64,000 nucleotides of DNA from Nyssa sinensis. Taxonomy: Eukaryota > Streptophyta > Magnoliopsida > Cornales > Nyssaceae. How positions within the stretch are numbered: position 1 is the stretch's first letter; the number at the start of each line of letters is the position of its first letter. Under the pieces are notes generated by a model. That model saw only the letters and a program-made list of their open reading frames with translations. It did not search any database and was not told the origin of the DNA. The stretch lies in NCBI GenBank assembly GCA_008638375.1, contig CM018037.1, positions 30,688,576-30,752,575 of the forward strand, given 5' to 3'. This document shows positions 11,822-24,373 of this stretch, piece after piece. The translations under genes and the position numbers were made by a program.

Positions 11822-14611
11822 CTTATAACTTTATTTTTGGCAGAGATCAGCAACTATGTGCTGATTCTCCATTTGTTATAATGTGCTAAAGGGAGGAAAA
11901 CTTCTGAAATTTCATTTTCATCCTTCTAAGTGGTCCAGATGAGAGCCTAAGTAGTACTGAAATTATATTTTAGCTCACGCATCAATGTCATATATGACTG
12001 GGACAGAGAAACGTTTGTACATATGTCTGGGACATGGACGCATTTGAACATGTCCCCCGTTCATGTGTCAAACACGTGAAAAAAGAGTATCTAATTTTTA
12101 TTTTATATTTTTCTAAATTTTGGATATATCCTGGATATGTTACAGACACATTTTTTTAATTTTTTTCTTCTTTTTTTCTCCTTTTCTACGCTTTTTCTTT
12201 TTGCTTTCTGTTATATCGAACTCAGAGTTTTCTACTACGTAGGTGGCTAAACGATGACCCAATCTTGATCTGTCTATATATATATGTTTTATGTAGTTGT
12301 TATCAATTTTTTTTTGAAACTTATATCATATATATTGATAATTAAATGAAAAAGTTCTTAAATTCTTATTTAATGACTTTGTTATTTTGATATGTTAATA
12401 ATATTATTGTGATTTGTGTGTTTTTATGCCAATTATGATTGAAATAATGTTAGTTTTTTATTATATGGCCGTATAAAAAATAATAAAATGTGTCTCCAAC
12501 GTTTATATATCCTACTCTTTTGAGAAATGGAATCCTTGTCGTGTCGTATCCATGCTTCTTAGATGAGAGCAAAAGAAACAGTTTTATGAATCTGACATAT
12601 TTTGATCCCTTGTCTTTCGAACCTTGTAATCTATAGACTACCATGCATAAGAGTTATTTTCTGTTTTTACTTATAAAAAAAAATTTATTTTCTAATTTTA
12701 TTTTTCCTTTAACTTTCTTTCCTCTCTGTTGAATTAACTTTGCTTTTCTATTGCTCAATGCTAATGCTACTAAATGTTTATATTTGACACTTGAACTTTT
12801 TAACTGCAGTCTGGGAAGCAATGCTTGTGCAGGTATATGTTGCCTTCTTGTTTGGGTAAAGGTCAGGTTTTGGATAATGTGAAGCCTTCAGAAATGGCAT
12901 CTCTTCTACATGATCTAAAAATTGTTGGGTTGGCTGATGCTGTTGAGGGCCGTATCAATGTAATAGTAAATAATGGGCAGGTGTGTTAATACACTAGTAT
13001 GCATGCAATTTTTATTCATTATTTGAAGTAATTTGGAAATTTCTTCCTGTATCACCTTGCCATATTATTTAACCCCTGTATATATATTTTATTTTTTTAT
13101 TACAACACAATTTGCAATTTTTTGTTTGTGAGAGAGTTTTCATTGTTGACCGAATCACTGTCTAACCTATCCATATGTTTTTCAACCATGGGAAACTGAT
13201 ATCTGAACTTGTTGTTTAGATCTGTGTCCAGCAACTTCAATCCAAATAATGTAATCAAATAGAGGACATGGAATTACTCCAATGTTGTTGTTACTGACGG
13301 CAAAGTTTATGCTGTGACAAAGAACTGTTAATTTTTTTGTTCCATTCATAACTTACTTTTGTTACTATATTTTTGACTCTCTTTTCGAAGTGGATTTGCA
13401 TGCTTCTGCAAGAACTTGATTTGCTTAGGTCTTACCTCTACTTGGGCAGTCCCAATGCCTGAGACTCCCGCCACTGCCGGGTCTAAGGAGGGTTAAAATG
13501 TACGCAGCCTTTTCCCTGCAAATGGAGAGGCTATTTCCGTGACAAATAAAAATTAGAAGATAGGAACATTAGTTATGAGTTCGGAGAGTTCATTTATAGA
13601 TTCTTTTGGGTTTTTTATTCATTAGTGAAGAGAAGTCAATTTAGAAATATATGGTAGAGAACTGTTTCTCATTAGTAAGGTATATAGTAAATGGTCTGAT
13701 TAGGAGTGGATGCATGACTGTCAAACCATCTATCATCTCAGGTATTGATACTTTTAAATATAGATTGTAAATGATTGTGTTGTGTGACTTTGTTGTGAGA
13801 AACACTTCGAGTTTGTCAAATAAAATGAAAGAAACAGAAAAGCGTATGGGGTAAAAAACAGAAAAGAAATATTTTGTGCAATTTTCATGAAAAATTAAAT
13901 TTCATTGTTTATTCCATTGTGTCTAATAATTTAAATCGGGGTTTACGTAAATTATACTTCTGAATTTTCTAATATATGGAGTTTCATTCCATTGATTAAT
14001 ATAGAGCAGAAAGAGCTCGCTGAATTTAAATGCTCCATAATTTTTTTTTCTGTGTTTTTTTTTTTTTTTTGGGGGGGGGGGGGGTGGGGGTTGGGAAGTG
14101 CCTTTGATGTTTGTACATTTTCTTTTACACGGACTTCCTAGTTGTCGTCCCTTTAAAACTTAGGTTCCATAATTTTTTTAATAGGTAAGTGGCCCTTGGG
14201 GTGGGAAAGATAGATGACATAATCGGCATCATAATCAGCATCAGGGATTTTTCAATCGTTATTTTTATCCTATACATGTGTACACACACACACACACATA
14301 CATATGTGTGTTAGATCACTAATTACTCTAAAAACTTAAGTTATTAGAGAATGGGTTAACAATGTATATCAAGCTCTCAACATTCCCCCTCATGTGCCGA
14401 ACTCGCATGTGAAGAGACGCAAACCACACATAAATACAAAACAAAACAAAGTGCAAAATTTGCACAAACAAACTAAACGAGAAATAAATGCAAATGAAGA
14501 GACTTGAACCAAAAACCTCTCATAACCAAGGCTCTAATATCATGTTAGATCACTAGTTGCTTTAAAAGTTTAAGCTATTAGCGAATAGGCCAACAATGTA
14601 TATTAAGCTCT

Positions 14612-14642
<31 letters not shown>

Positions 14643-17600
14643 GCCGATAGATGGAAGTATCAATGTCCCTTTCAAATACTAGTGTGTCATTTTTCCATGG
14701 TTGAAATTTATGTAAAGTTAGATGTATTTTAGAACACAATTGTTCAGTACTTTTTTTTTCTTGAACAATAACATATAAAATGCTTTTTAGAACTTCAAAT
14801 TGGCGGTTGAAATGTGCTGGACAACCATGAAAATGAATCCATCAGAGTTTCATTTCAGAATTTTTTTTTTGTTTATATGCATTATGTTGTTATTGCTTTG
14901 GTAGCTATTGTTATGGCCCTTACATTTTATTTATTTTATGTTTGTTTTTGGTCCAGATTTTTAGATGTACTTTGCGAAGAAGCCCTTCATCTTCCTTGGC
15001 AGATGACTGTATCACAGCAATGGCTGAGGGGCTCAGTTCTACTTTTTATAATCATTTTCTTGCTCTTCTTTGGGGTGATGGTGATTTGGCTTACTTATCT
15101 GCGGCAGATGCTAGTGTTGATTAAGGAATGGGAGTCTTTTAGTAGTATTATAATGCGAATGTGTAAAAAGTCTAGACTCAATCCTCAAAGGCTTTCAGTT
15201 TCTGCTCGACATTCATCGTGGGAATATCTTATCAACAGCAAATTTCACAAGAGTTACAGTAAATTTAATTTTATTACCGGAATTTCTTCTGGAACGTCAC
15301 TTGACCTGCAGGAATCTGATTCCTCCAGATTATATGTGGATGGTGCACAAAGCCCAGAAAAATCACTCTACTATCAGCTTTTGATGGATACTTTGGATTC
15401 TCTGCACGCGGTATATGAAAGTCTGAAACTAGACAATCTTCGCAAACGGTTAAGTGTGATTTCTTGTGTATATTCAATTGCTTTTGTATTTTATTCTCTG
15501 CTAATATTTTTTTCGACGATTTCTATGTCATGTTTCTGTTTCGGTGTACCTTTAGAGTTTTCTGTTTCCATGCTTCCTTTGTTCTTCTGTTTCCCTCTTG
15601 TCTGATCAATCAAAAATCTATATACTGAAATGGGCTACAACTTACATGCCAAATGCATGATATTGACCAGGATGCTAGTTTTTAACATCGGGATATGTAA
15701 TGTTCTATAAGCTGAAAGTACTACTGGTATGCTGCATGGCAAACAAGTGCAAGTGTACAAGTGGTATTTTTTGCATGAAAAACAAAATATATGGCATGTT
15801 TTTTTTTAAAGAACATTGGGAATTGCAATCAATTAAAAGAATTTTGAAAGTCTGTTTGAACCGAACTTTACTTAGTGAAGTAAGAGTTTCTGCTGTCTTT
15901 GGCGTTTAATTGTGGTTCTCATGACTTGCTTCTGAAAGATCAAGTTGGAGGGTGTGAAAGCTGGTAACAAATTGATTATTGAAGAGCTGTTGTGCATAAT
16001 ATAATGTATTTTTTGACAAGAGGCAATAGAATGTATATTGAAAATAAGTGATGATGCATTTTGTTTTCTAAAGAAAAGAAATGCTACCACAGGCATTTGG
16101 TTTAGTTTTAATGGTTGTAGATATTTGTATTTTTCCTTTATTTATTGGACAATATTTTATGGACCTCATAAATAGAGTTTAATCAAGGTGGAGTAGTTGA
16201 AGTTATGAACTACTAAAGTTGAACAAGACGTAGATATTTCGTTTCTAATCAAGAATTAAAATGGATTTAAGGTTGTTTGGAATTGATGTTGACGGATTTT
16301 TAGTTTTTCAATAAATTTGAAGGGTCATTCTTAACTCTAGATTTATAAATACCTATGTTATCAATGCTGCTTCTTTGTGCAACTGTTGGATAAGCCGCTG
16401 ACTTATGCTTATCCTTAATAATGGATAAGTGTTTATTAAATTGTATGTTTTGCAGCCCTGAAAAGTTCATATACTCTTCTCGATCAATTGTATGCGTTAG
16501 ATGTTGAAATGCCTATAAACATACTAGGAATATCAAAAAATTGCATTCCTGAATATGGGAGAAATTTTATATACATGCTTTGCAAATTCCTTTGTAGTTT
16601 TGGCATGTTAGTAGCCTCGTATACTTTTTTAAATTATAATACATATTTTCAGAATAATCTAACTTGTCACTAACCCACCACCATATTTGAACTCTATACT
16701 TGGCATCTATGAAGCACGAATACTCTATTTTGGCTCAAATGTTTGTGTCGGCCACTTTCAAGACACATGTCAAATACACGAAAAAAAAAATTCTAATTTT
16801 TTTTCTTGAATTTTGGACACATTATGGACATGTTAGGACACATTAGTACATGTTTTGGACACTTTTTTTTTTTTTTTTTGATTTTCCCTAATTTTCTCCT
16901 CTATTTGAACTATATATATATATATATATTCTATGTAGTAGTTAGTAAATTTGTTTTGAAACTTAAATCATGTATGTTGATGATTAAATGAAAAAAATTT
17001 TAAATCGTTATTTAATGACTGTTATTTTAATAATATTTTGTAATTTATGTTTCTTTATGCCAATTCTAATTGAAATAATATTAGGTTTTATTATATGGTC
17101 ATATAATATATTTATTCAACGTGTCCCCGACGTCTTGATATCGTACTTTTTTGAGAAATGTTGTGGCTGCGTGTTTGTGTTGTGTCGTATCTGTGTTTAT
17201 GTCCATGCTTCTTAGGTTGGCAATGACCGACCACCCACTCAAATCTCACAAGGACCACTTATTGTACAGATTTTTGGTTTATTTTATTGAAGGTAAGGTG
17301 GAATGGGAATGAAGGCAGTGTTCAAGTTTCATAGGATAAAAATCCAAATAAGTGGTTTTGCTATTCTAAGCTAGTTGGAATCTTTTAAAAATTAGAGGTT
17401 TTGATTGCCCACTGTTGCTTGGAGCACGAATCATTATGGTGCATAAAATGGAGACGGTATTGCAATACGTTACATGCTCTAAATGCAGTATGATAGGGGG
17501 TAGGTTTATGTAGATGACATAGGTAATTGTAAGAGCATTTCATTCTTTTTACCCAAAGATGAGTAATGAGAATTAATATCATTGAAGTTTACAAAATTTT

Positions 17601-20600
17601 CATGTAGTTATGAAATTTATTACATTAGAATAAAACATGCAAAAGTATTAAACTAAGCACACCTATATATGTTGATCTCTTGATTGGTTTTATTATTTTC
17701 CTTTTAGGAAAATTAGGGAAAGAATTAGGAATAAGTTTCTCGTATCACTAAATTTAGTGTTTTGGAACACACTCAGTAGAACGGAAATCACTATGGTATT
17801 AGCGTTATTTGGTAACTATAGATTGCCTTTGTTGATTTCTAGAGAGAGAAACAATAAAAAGATAATAGATTGAAAACCTTAATTCTCATTTTTTTTTGAT
17901 CAGTAGAAGTGTAATATATATATATTAACAATGCATCTGAGGCGGACGCACCCATGTACAAAAGAAAGGGAATGCCACAAAAATTAAAGCCTTAAAGCCT
18001 TAAATCCTCCAAAAAATCCAAAAAACTATCTATATATGTAAGACATTTCTTCCTTCAACCAAAAGAAAAACAATCTCACAAAATTGTCTTTGAATTCCCA
18101 AATTGAAGACTCCATTCCCTCAAAATTCCTTTTGTTCCTCTCCCACCAAAGACACCAAAGAAGACGCAGGGGAGTGATTCGCCATGTTGGGCGAGAGTCC
18201 TTCCTTGTATGGCTGCACCTCCAACCCGTCAAAACATCTCTAACTGTTGCTGGCATTACCCAACTACAACAAACAAAGAGAGAGAACACCAAATTCCACG
18301 CATCCCACCTTGCAGTGTATGAGAAGATGATCAACCGTCTCCTTATCCTCTTGCACATATAGAACATATAGCACATACTAGGAAAATGGAATCCCTTCTT
18401 CCAGAGATTATCTGTTGTGAGAATAACTCTCCAAGATGCCACTCAACAAAAAAACGCAGCTTGTTTTGAAATCTCTGACTTCCAAATGAGCTTCCACAGG
18501 AATGCAATCTCTCGCTTTCCAACCAAATGTTTGTAGTAAGACCGCATTGTGAAATTCTTACAACTACTCACCTTCCATATCATCTTATCCTCCCCTTCAG
18601 CACTCACACGAAAATTATCCAACATTTTCATTAATTCTTCCAACTCCACCAACTCTCAATCATGAAAGTTCCTCCTAAAACAAGAACTCCATACTCTAAT
18701 ACCCCTCATAAATTGCATGCAATCACTCACTAACGTTTTTTTGTTGGAGGCAATATTATACAAAGATGAGAACTTCGCCTTGAGAGGAACATCGCAACAC
18801 CATGGGTCCTCCCAAAATCTCACTCTCACCCCTTTTTCGACTTCATAGCACACCACCCTACTATAGTTCTCCTTCCGCTTCTAAATATCCTTCCAAAAAC
18901 TACTCCCAATAGCCCCCCTCACCTCTCTCACAAACCATACCCTACTTTTACACCCATATTTTGTTGCAACAACATTCTATTAGGAAGAATCCTCCATTGC
19001 GAACCTTCAAAACCATTTCCCGAGCAAAGCTTCGTTAAACAACTTTAAATCTTTGTATTCCAACCCACCTTTCTTTTTCGGCCTCTTCAATTTATCCCAA
19101 TTGACAAGATGAATCTTTCTCTCCCTCCTTCCCTCCCCACACGAAGTCCAGCTGAATCTTTCCAGCTTCTTTTTCACTGAAATTGGCATCGAGAACAAAG
19201 ACATATAGTAAGTGGGAAGATTCTCTTAAGGTACTCTTGATAAGCGTGATCCTCACTCCCTTAGAGAGATATTGCCCTTCCCACCTTGCATCCTAGACTT
19301 TGGTTTTCATGATTCTAGAATCTCTCGATCTCTGCAACTCAGACAACAACAAAGTTGGACGATGCTCTTGACGGAAGACCCAATTACATAGAAGGCAAGT
19401 CTCCAATCTTGCACCCAACTCATCGAGCCAACTCCTACACTCCTTGAATCGCGCTAAATAAAATGATTTCACTCTTGTCCAACTTCACCCCCAAGCCAGA
19501 CACAACCTCAAAATAAAGTAAAATACATCTCAAAAAGGGAAGCTGTTGGTCCTCGGCATCACACAAAATAAGTGTATCATCCGCGAATAAGAGATGAGAA
19601 ACCACTACACTCCTCCCTTCTGCATCTTCAACAGAAAACCCCCTCAATAAAACTCCTGCAACTACTTTGTCTAACATCATCTCCTCTATAATGATCACAA
19701 GGATAAAAGGGGAAAGTGGGTCTTCTTGTCTTAAAACCTGAGAAGAATGAAAGAATCTTGCCGCTGACTCATTAATCAGAATCAAGTAAGAGACAGTGGA
19801 AATGCTCACCTGAATCCATCTTCTCCACCTCTCCCCAAAAATCATCATGGTAAGAAGAAAAAGCAAAAATCCCCATTTTACGTGATGATAGGCCTTTTCT
19901 ATATCCAATTTGCAAATCAACCCTGCTTCCTTCGTCTTCCTTCTCGAAATCAATGCATTCATTAACGATCAAAATGGCATCCAAAATGTGCCGCCCTCCC
20001 ACAAAAGAATTTTGACTGTCTGAAATGACCCCCACATAACCACTCGGAGATGCAAAGAAATGACCTTGGCCAACAACTTATACATACTACTGACCAAGCT
20101 AATTGGCATGAAGTCCATAATGTCCCGAGCTCCCTCCTTTTTCGGAATCAGATAAATAAAGGAAGCATTTAAACTTCTTTCAAAAGACCCAAAATCATGA
20201 ATATGACCAAATACTACCATAACATCCCTCCTAATCACCCTCCAACAATGCTTATGGAAAGCCATCGTAAAGCCATCAGGACCTGACACCTTGTCTCCAT
20301 CACAAGAGTTTAAAATCTGCCACCACCTCCTCCTCCTCAAAAGGCTTCTCCAACATGACTAATTCCTCCACCGAAATAGAACTGAAATCCATGGCATCCA
20401 GATCCAGTATCCACTCTCCATCTCTCTTCAAAACATTTATTTCAAGGATAATTTTGTCGTTTCAAGGATCAGTTTATTTATTTCTTTTTTGGTAAGTAAG
20501 GATCACTTTATTCTTTTATCAAAAGATGTTATTATAATATGGAGGCAAAAATGTAAAAAACATGTCATGCTTCTTTTGATGAGTATAACTGGCTCGTGCA

Positions 20601-23600
20601 ATGTAGTAACCCAAAGGTCAGGGGTTGCGTGTATTTTTGCCAAAACTTAAGGGAGGTTAGTGTAGTTTATTCAATCTTTTATTAATAAACATAGATATAA
20701 TATTCATTTCAATGTCTCCCTCATCTTGATCTATATTTTAGGCTTGACCATACTTATCATGCATAATATGTTTTTTTGGTAAGTAATATATTCATTAAAG
20801 GGCACCCAAGTACAAAACTGACTATGGAACACACAATACAAACATGTTTTCCGCTAAAGGAGCTACAAAAATCAGTGCACCCATGGACAACCCAGGAAAA
20901 TAACAAAATCATTATGCCAAGCTCATCTCCCCCCAAAATCTACCAAAGCAGATTAACTCTGAACAATCTTAAGGCATGTAACAAGATATGCTTCATATTT
21001 ATCATGGAACATTCCTCCCCTCAAATGTTCTTTTGCTCCTCTCCTGTCAAATACCACATAAGACATAAAGGGAGTGTGCCCGGGCATCTCCACTTTCCTG
21101 CTCCTACAACCCCCAGGCTGTCACCTAAACAAATCTATCATTGTCCTTGGCATGGTCATTCCACACCAAAAAGAGAATAATTAATTCCAAAGTTCCTGCG
21201 CCACAATGCAATGAATAAACAAGTGGCTAATGCTCTTCTCATTTGACCTGCATATGTGACGTCTGTTCACCAAACTGTACCCCCACCACTTCAAATGATC
21301 AAATCTGAGAATAGACCCTAATTTTGAGGCCCAAGCCAAAAAAGGCCACTTCAGGGGTGCCTTTTTCAGTAGCCTTCGGTAGGAAGCAAGAGGTTCCATG
21401 AAGGCTCCTCCTTTTGTGGCGTTTCATCTCAATGTATCCTCCATGGCCGCTTGAGGATGAACAGGTTGTAGCACATCCAACAAAGATGCGCTGAATCAAG
21501 CTCCTAATCATGGAAATTTCTTCCAATTCTTGGTTTCCAAACAATCCATTCTCTGAAATAGTAGCATAATGTTCACCCGCTGCATTTTCATTTACCGTAA
21601 TCCGAAACAAATATGGGAAATGGAATTTTAGCACCACCTTCCCGCACCTCCTATCATGCCAAATGTATGAGAGTCCCATTTCCAACAACATAATCTTTGA
21701 GGAAGGAAGTTTGGCCACCCTCTCCTAATACTCTTCCACACGGACACCCCATAGGACCCATCCACCTCTTCTGAAGACCAACCACCCGATGAGCTTTCCT
21801 ACTTGTTATCCACCCCCCCTTCTCCACATAGCTCCCTTTCTGAAGCATATCTCCACAACCTTTTTGCCAGAAGAGCTTGATTGAAAACTTTGTATCATTC
21901 ATAATATGATTATAGCTAAATAATTGATGCCATGTCACCCCTCATATTTTGTTTAGTATTTTTAGAATTTGCCATCTAAAAGTATCTGCATTGTGTCACT
22001 GTCATATATATATATATATTTATATATCTTATAGCAGTGTTCATTACTATGTAGTTTGCGTTACTTATAGCAATGTTCATTACTATGTAGTTTGCGTTAC
22101 TTATCACTCTTATGACTTTGGCAAACATTTTAATTCAGCTGAAATGACTTCTGAACAGCTTTATCATAAATGTTTTCAACTTTTACTGCTCACCATTTGC
22201 AATTTGGGTTGAACCATTTCCCACAATTTCTCCCATAAATCATGGGAACAATTTGTGGAGTGTTGCGAACCTTTTGTTTTTTGGGTCTATTTTTCTATTA
22301 ACTCAAAATTTAAAATTTTCTTTACAGGGACTTGGGTCTTCTGGTGGTTCTATTATGTAATATTGCTGATCATCTGGGTGAGGAAACCTATCTAGACCAT
22401 TATATTCGTGATTTTCCAAGTCTTTCCAAAAACTTTGGGATGTGCCGGGCCTCATTTTCCAAGAAAGTTCCACCCAGTTTATTCAGATGGCTTGAAAACT
22501 GTTTGCAACATGGATGTAGTTCTGCTCATATTAGTGACCTTCCACCTCTGATATGTAAAGATGAAAGTTCTGTTGTGAGTTGGGGCCGAAAGATAGTCTC
22601 ATTCTATAGCCTATTATCTGGTGCGAAACAGTCAGGGAAGAAGCTGTCATCTGGTGTTTACTGTAATGTTGCCACTGGATCATCTTGTGCTTATGAGGAG
22701 CTGACAGTATTGGCAATGGTTGGAGAAAGATTTGGATTGCAACAGCTAGACTTGCTGCCTGCTGGTGTCTCTCTTCCTTTGCGACATGTTAGTTTCAGTA
22801 GTTTGCAATGTTTGATATATGTGTGTGTGTGTATAAATTTTTTTTATAAGTAGGTTGTAATGTTTGAAATCTGGAAGTTGGGTTGTGTGTGTGTGCGTGT
22901 ATTTATATATATTTATTTTATAAGTAGCTCGTAATGTCTGATATTTGGAAGGTGGGTTGGGTGTGAAGTTGATATGGAATAATGGAATAATTACAGAAGC
23001 ATATTACAAGTTTAAGGTACCAGTAGGGTTATCATAAGGTATTCATCTGGTTGCTTATGATTTCAGTAATTCACTGCCAAAACCTGATGTATATCATGGA
23101 ACTATGATTATTGGCTATTGTGCCTACCAGCTGTTAGCTCGAGTGGTATCTCTTGCCACTTCTAAAGAGGGAGGTGTGGGGTTCAAGTCTTGGTTGGGAT
23201 ATGGGTACCTCTTTGTGCCTAAAATCCCTTGGAAGTATAATAAAGTTTGCATGGTTTCAATGTTTTATTTGTTTACCTTCTGTCTTACCGGTTCATCTAG
23301 TCTACTTTTGAGCTACTAATGTGTTGTGCTTGGGGATATTCCGCAGCCACTTTAGATTCCTTCAATAATTTAACGGCTCATTTATTTCATTAATTCATCA
23401 AAATGGTTATTGCTTTCTGCACTTGTAGGCATTGGACAAGTGCCGGGAATCTCCTCCTACTGACTGGCCTGCTGCTGCATATGTTCTTCTTGGTCGTGAA
23501 GATTTGGCTTTGTCGTGTTTGGCACATTCAAGCAAATCCAAGGGACTTGAACCCCGAACAAATGTGAATTTAATTTCCATGTCTACACCTTACATGCTAC

Positions 23601-24342
23601 ATCTGCATCCAGTGACGATTGCTTCCTCAATTTCTGACACAATTGGACCCACGAACAACAAGTTTGAGGATATAGATTATGTTGATGGATCCTTAACGGA
23701 TGGCATGGACCATATCTTCAACTCTAGCACACAGTTGCGATATGGCCGTGATCTGCGATTAAATGAGGTCAGTTATGGTACCACCAATAATAAGGTGCTG
23801 GGAAAAAATGTTAGGAAGTAAGCTGTGATGATTGTTTTTATATAAAACTTCTAGGGTAAATTACACTGATCTCCCTGAGGTTTATGATACATACACTGAC
23901 TTCCCTTGAGGTTTTTGAAATTATATTGACTTCTCCTACTTCACAAAATAATATACAGATACTTTCCTCCTGTCAATTTTTTTCTTTCAAAATGACAAAA
24001 CTGCCCCTTTTATTTATTTATTTTTGCATTTCTCTAATTTTGAAAAATTTATTCTAACTTTTTTTAAAGATTTTTTAATTTTTTATTTAAAAACAAATTT
24101 AAGGTAAATAACTTATTTTTATTTTATATAAAAATAAATTTAAGGTTTTTATCAATATTTATTTGAAAAATGAAAAACAATTGGTCAAGATTTAAAAAAT
24201 TGAAAAAAATAATACGAAAGGGGTGGTTTTGTTATTTTGAAGAAAAAAATTGACTGGAATGAGGTATCTGTATATTATTTTATAAAGTAGGGGAGGTCAG
24301 TGTAATTTCAGAAACCTCAAGGGAAGTCAGTGTAATTGTCAT

Positions 24343-24373
<31 letters not shown>

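Larger units (their letters stand above)
2983..12980 (+). other. APC1: APC1 exons 1-9: N-terminal propeller-like region (residues 1-451)
   Basis: Nine exons give an unbroken 451-residue reading frame. Landmarks are [14 protein letters not shown] across exon junction 1/2, ACWCRMGD in exon 3, [20 protein letters not shown] in exon 4 and [20 protein letters not shown] in exon 7. These match the N-terminal WD40-like half of plant APC1, which in the known complex lies on the platform side. Exon 4 (about residues 124-219) holds a Ser/Asn-rich, presumably disordered loop. Exon 9 ends exactly on a codon boundary, which matters for interpreting exon 10. Confidence 0.9.
15449..22327 (+). other. APC1 intron 10 (6.9 kb), LINE-rich
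   Basis: The longest APC1 intron. It contains the dispersed repeat at 16707-17215, two antisense L1 fragments (about 17890-20460 and 20770-21935), a truncated end of the 515-bp foldback family near 20645-20670 and a 36-bp tandem duplication at 22029-22100. No independent gene was recognised outside the LINE sequence. Confidence 0.7.

Noticed and set aside
15071..15124. A mini-intron in exon 10 that would remove the premature stop
   Set aside because: GT and AG dinucleotides exist, but the interval is about 54 bp, below normal plant intron size, and removal would delete a stretch that is conserved in plant APC1.
14814..15605. Long open frame of 263 codons with membrane-like hydrophobic stretches
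   Set aside because: Up to about 15120 it is the wrong frame of APC1 exon 10 and its upstream intron. The hydrophobicity comes from T-rich sequence. Only the part after 15120 is real APC1 coding sequence.
18084..18362. Arg/His-rich open frame on the + strand
   Set aside because: It is the antisense shadow of the LINE zf-RVT region on the - strand.
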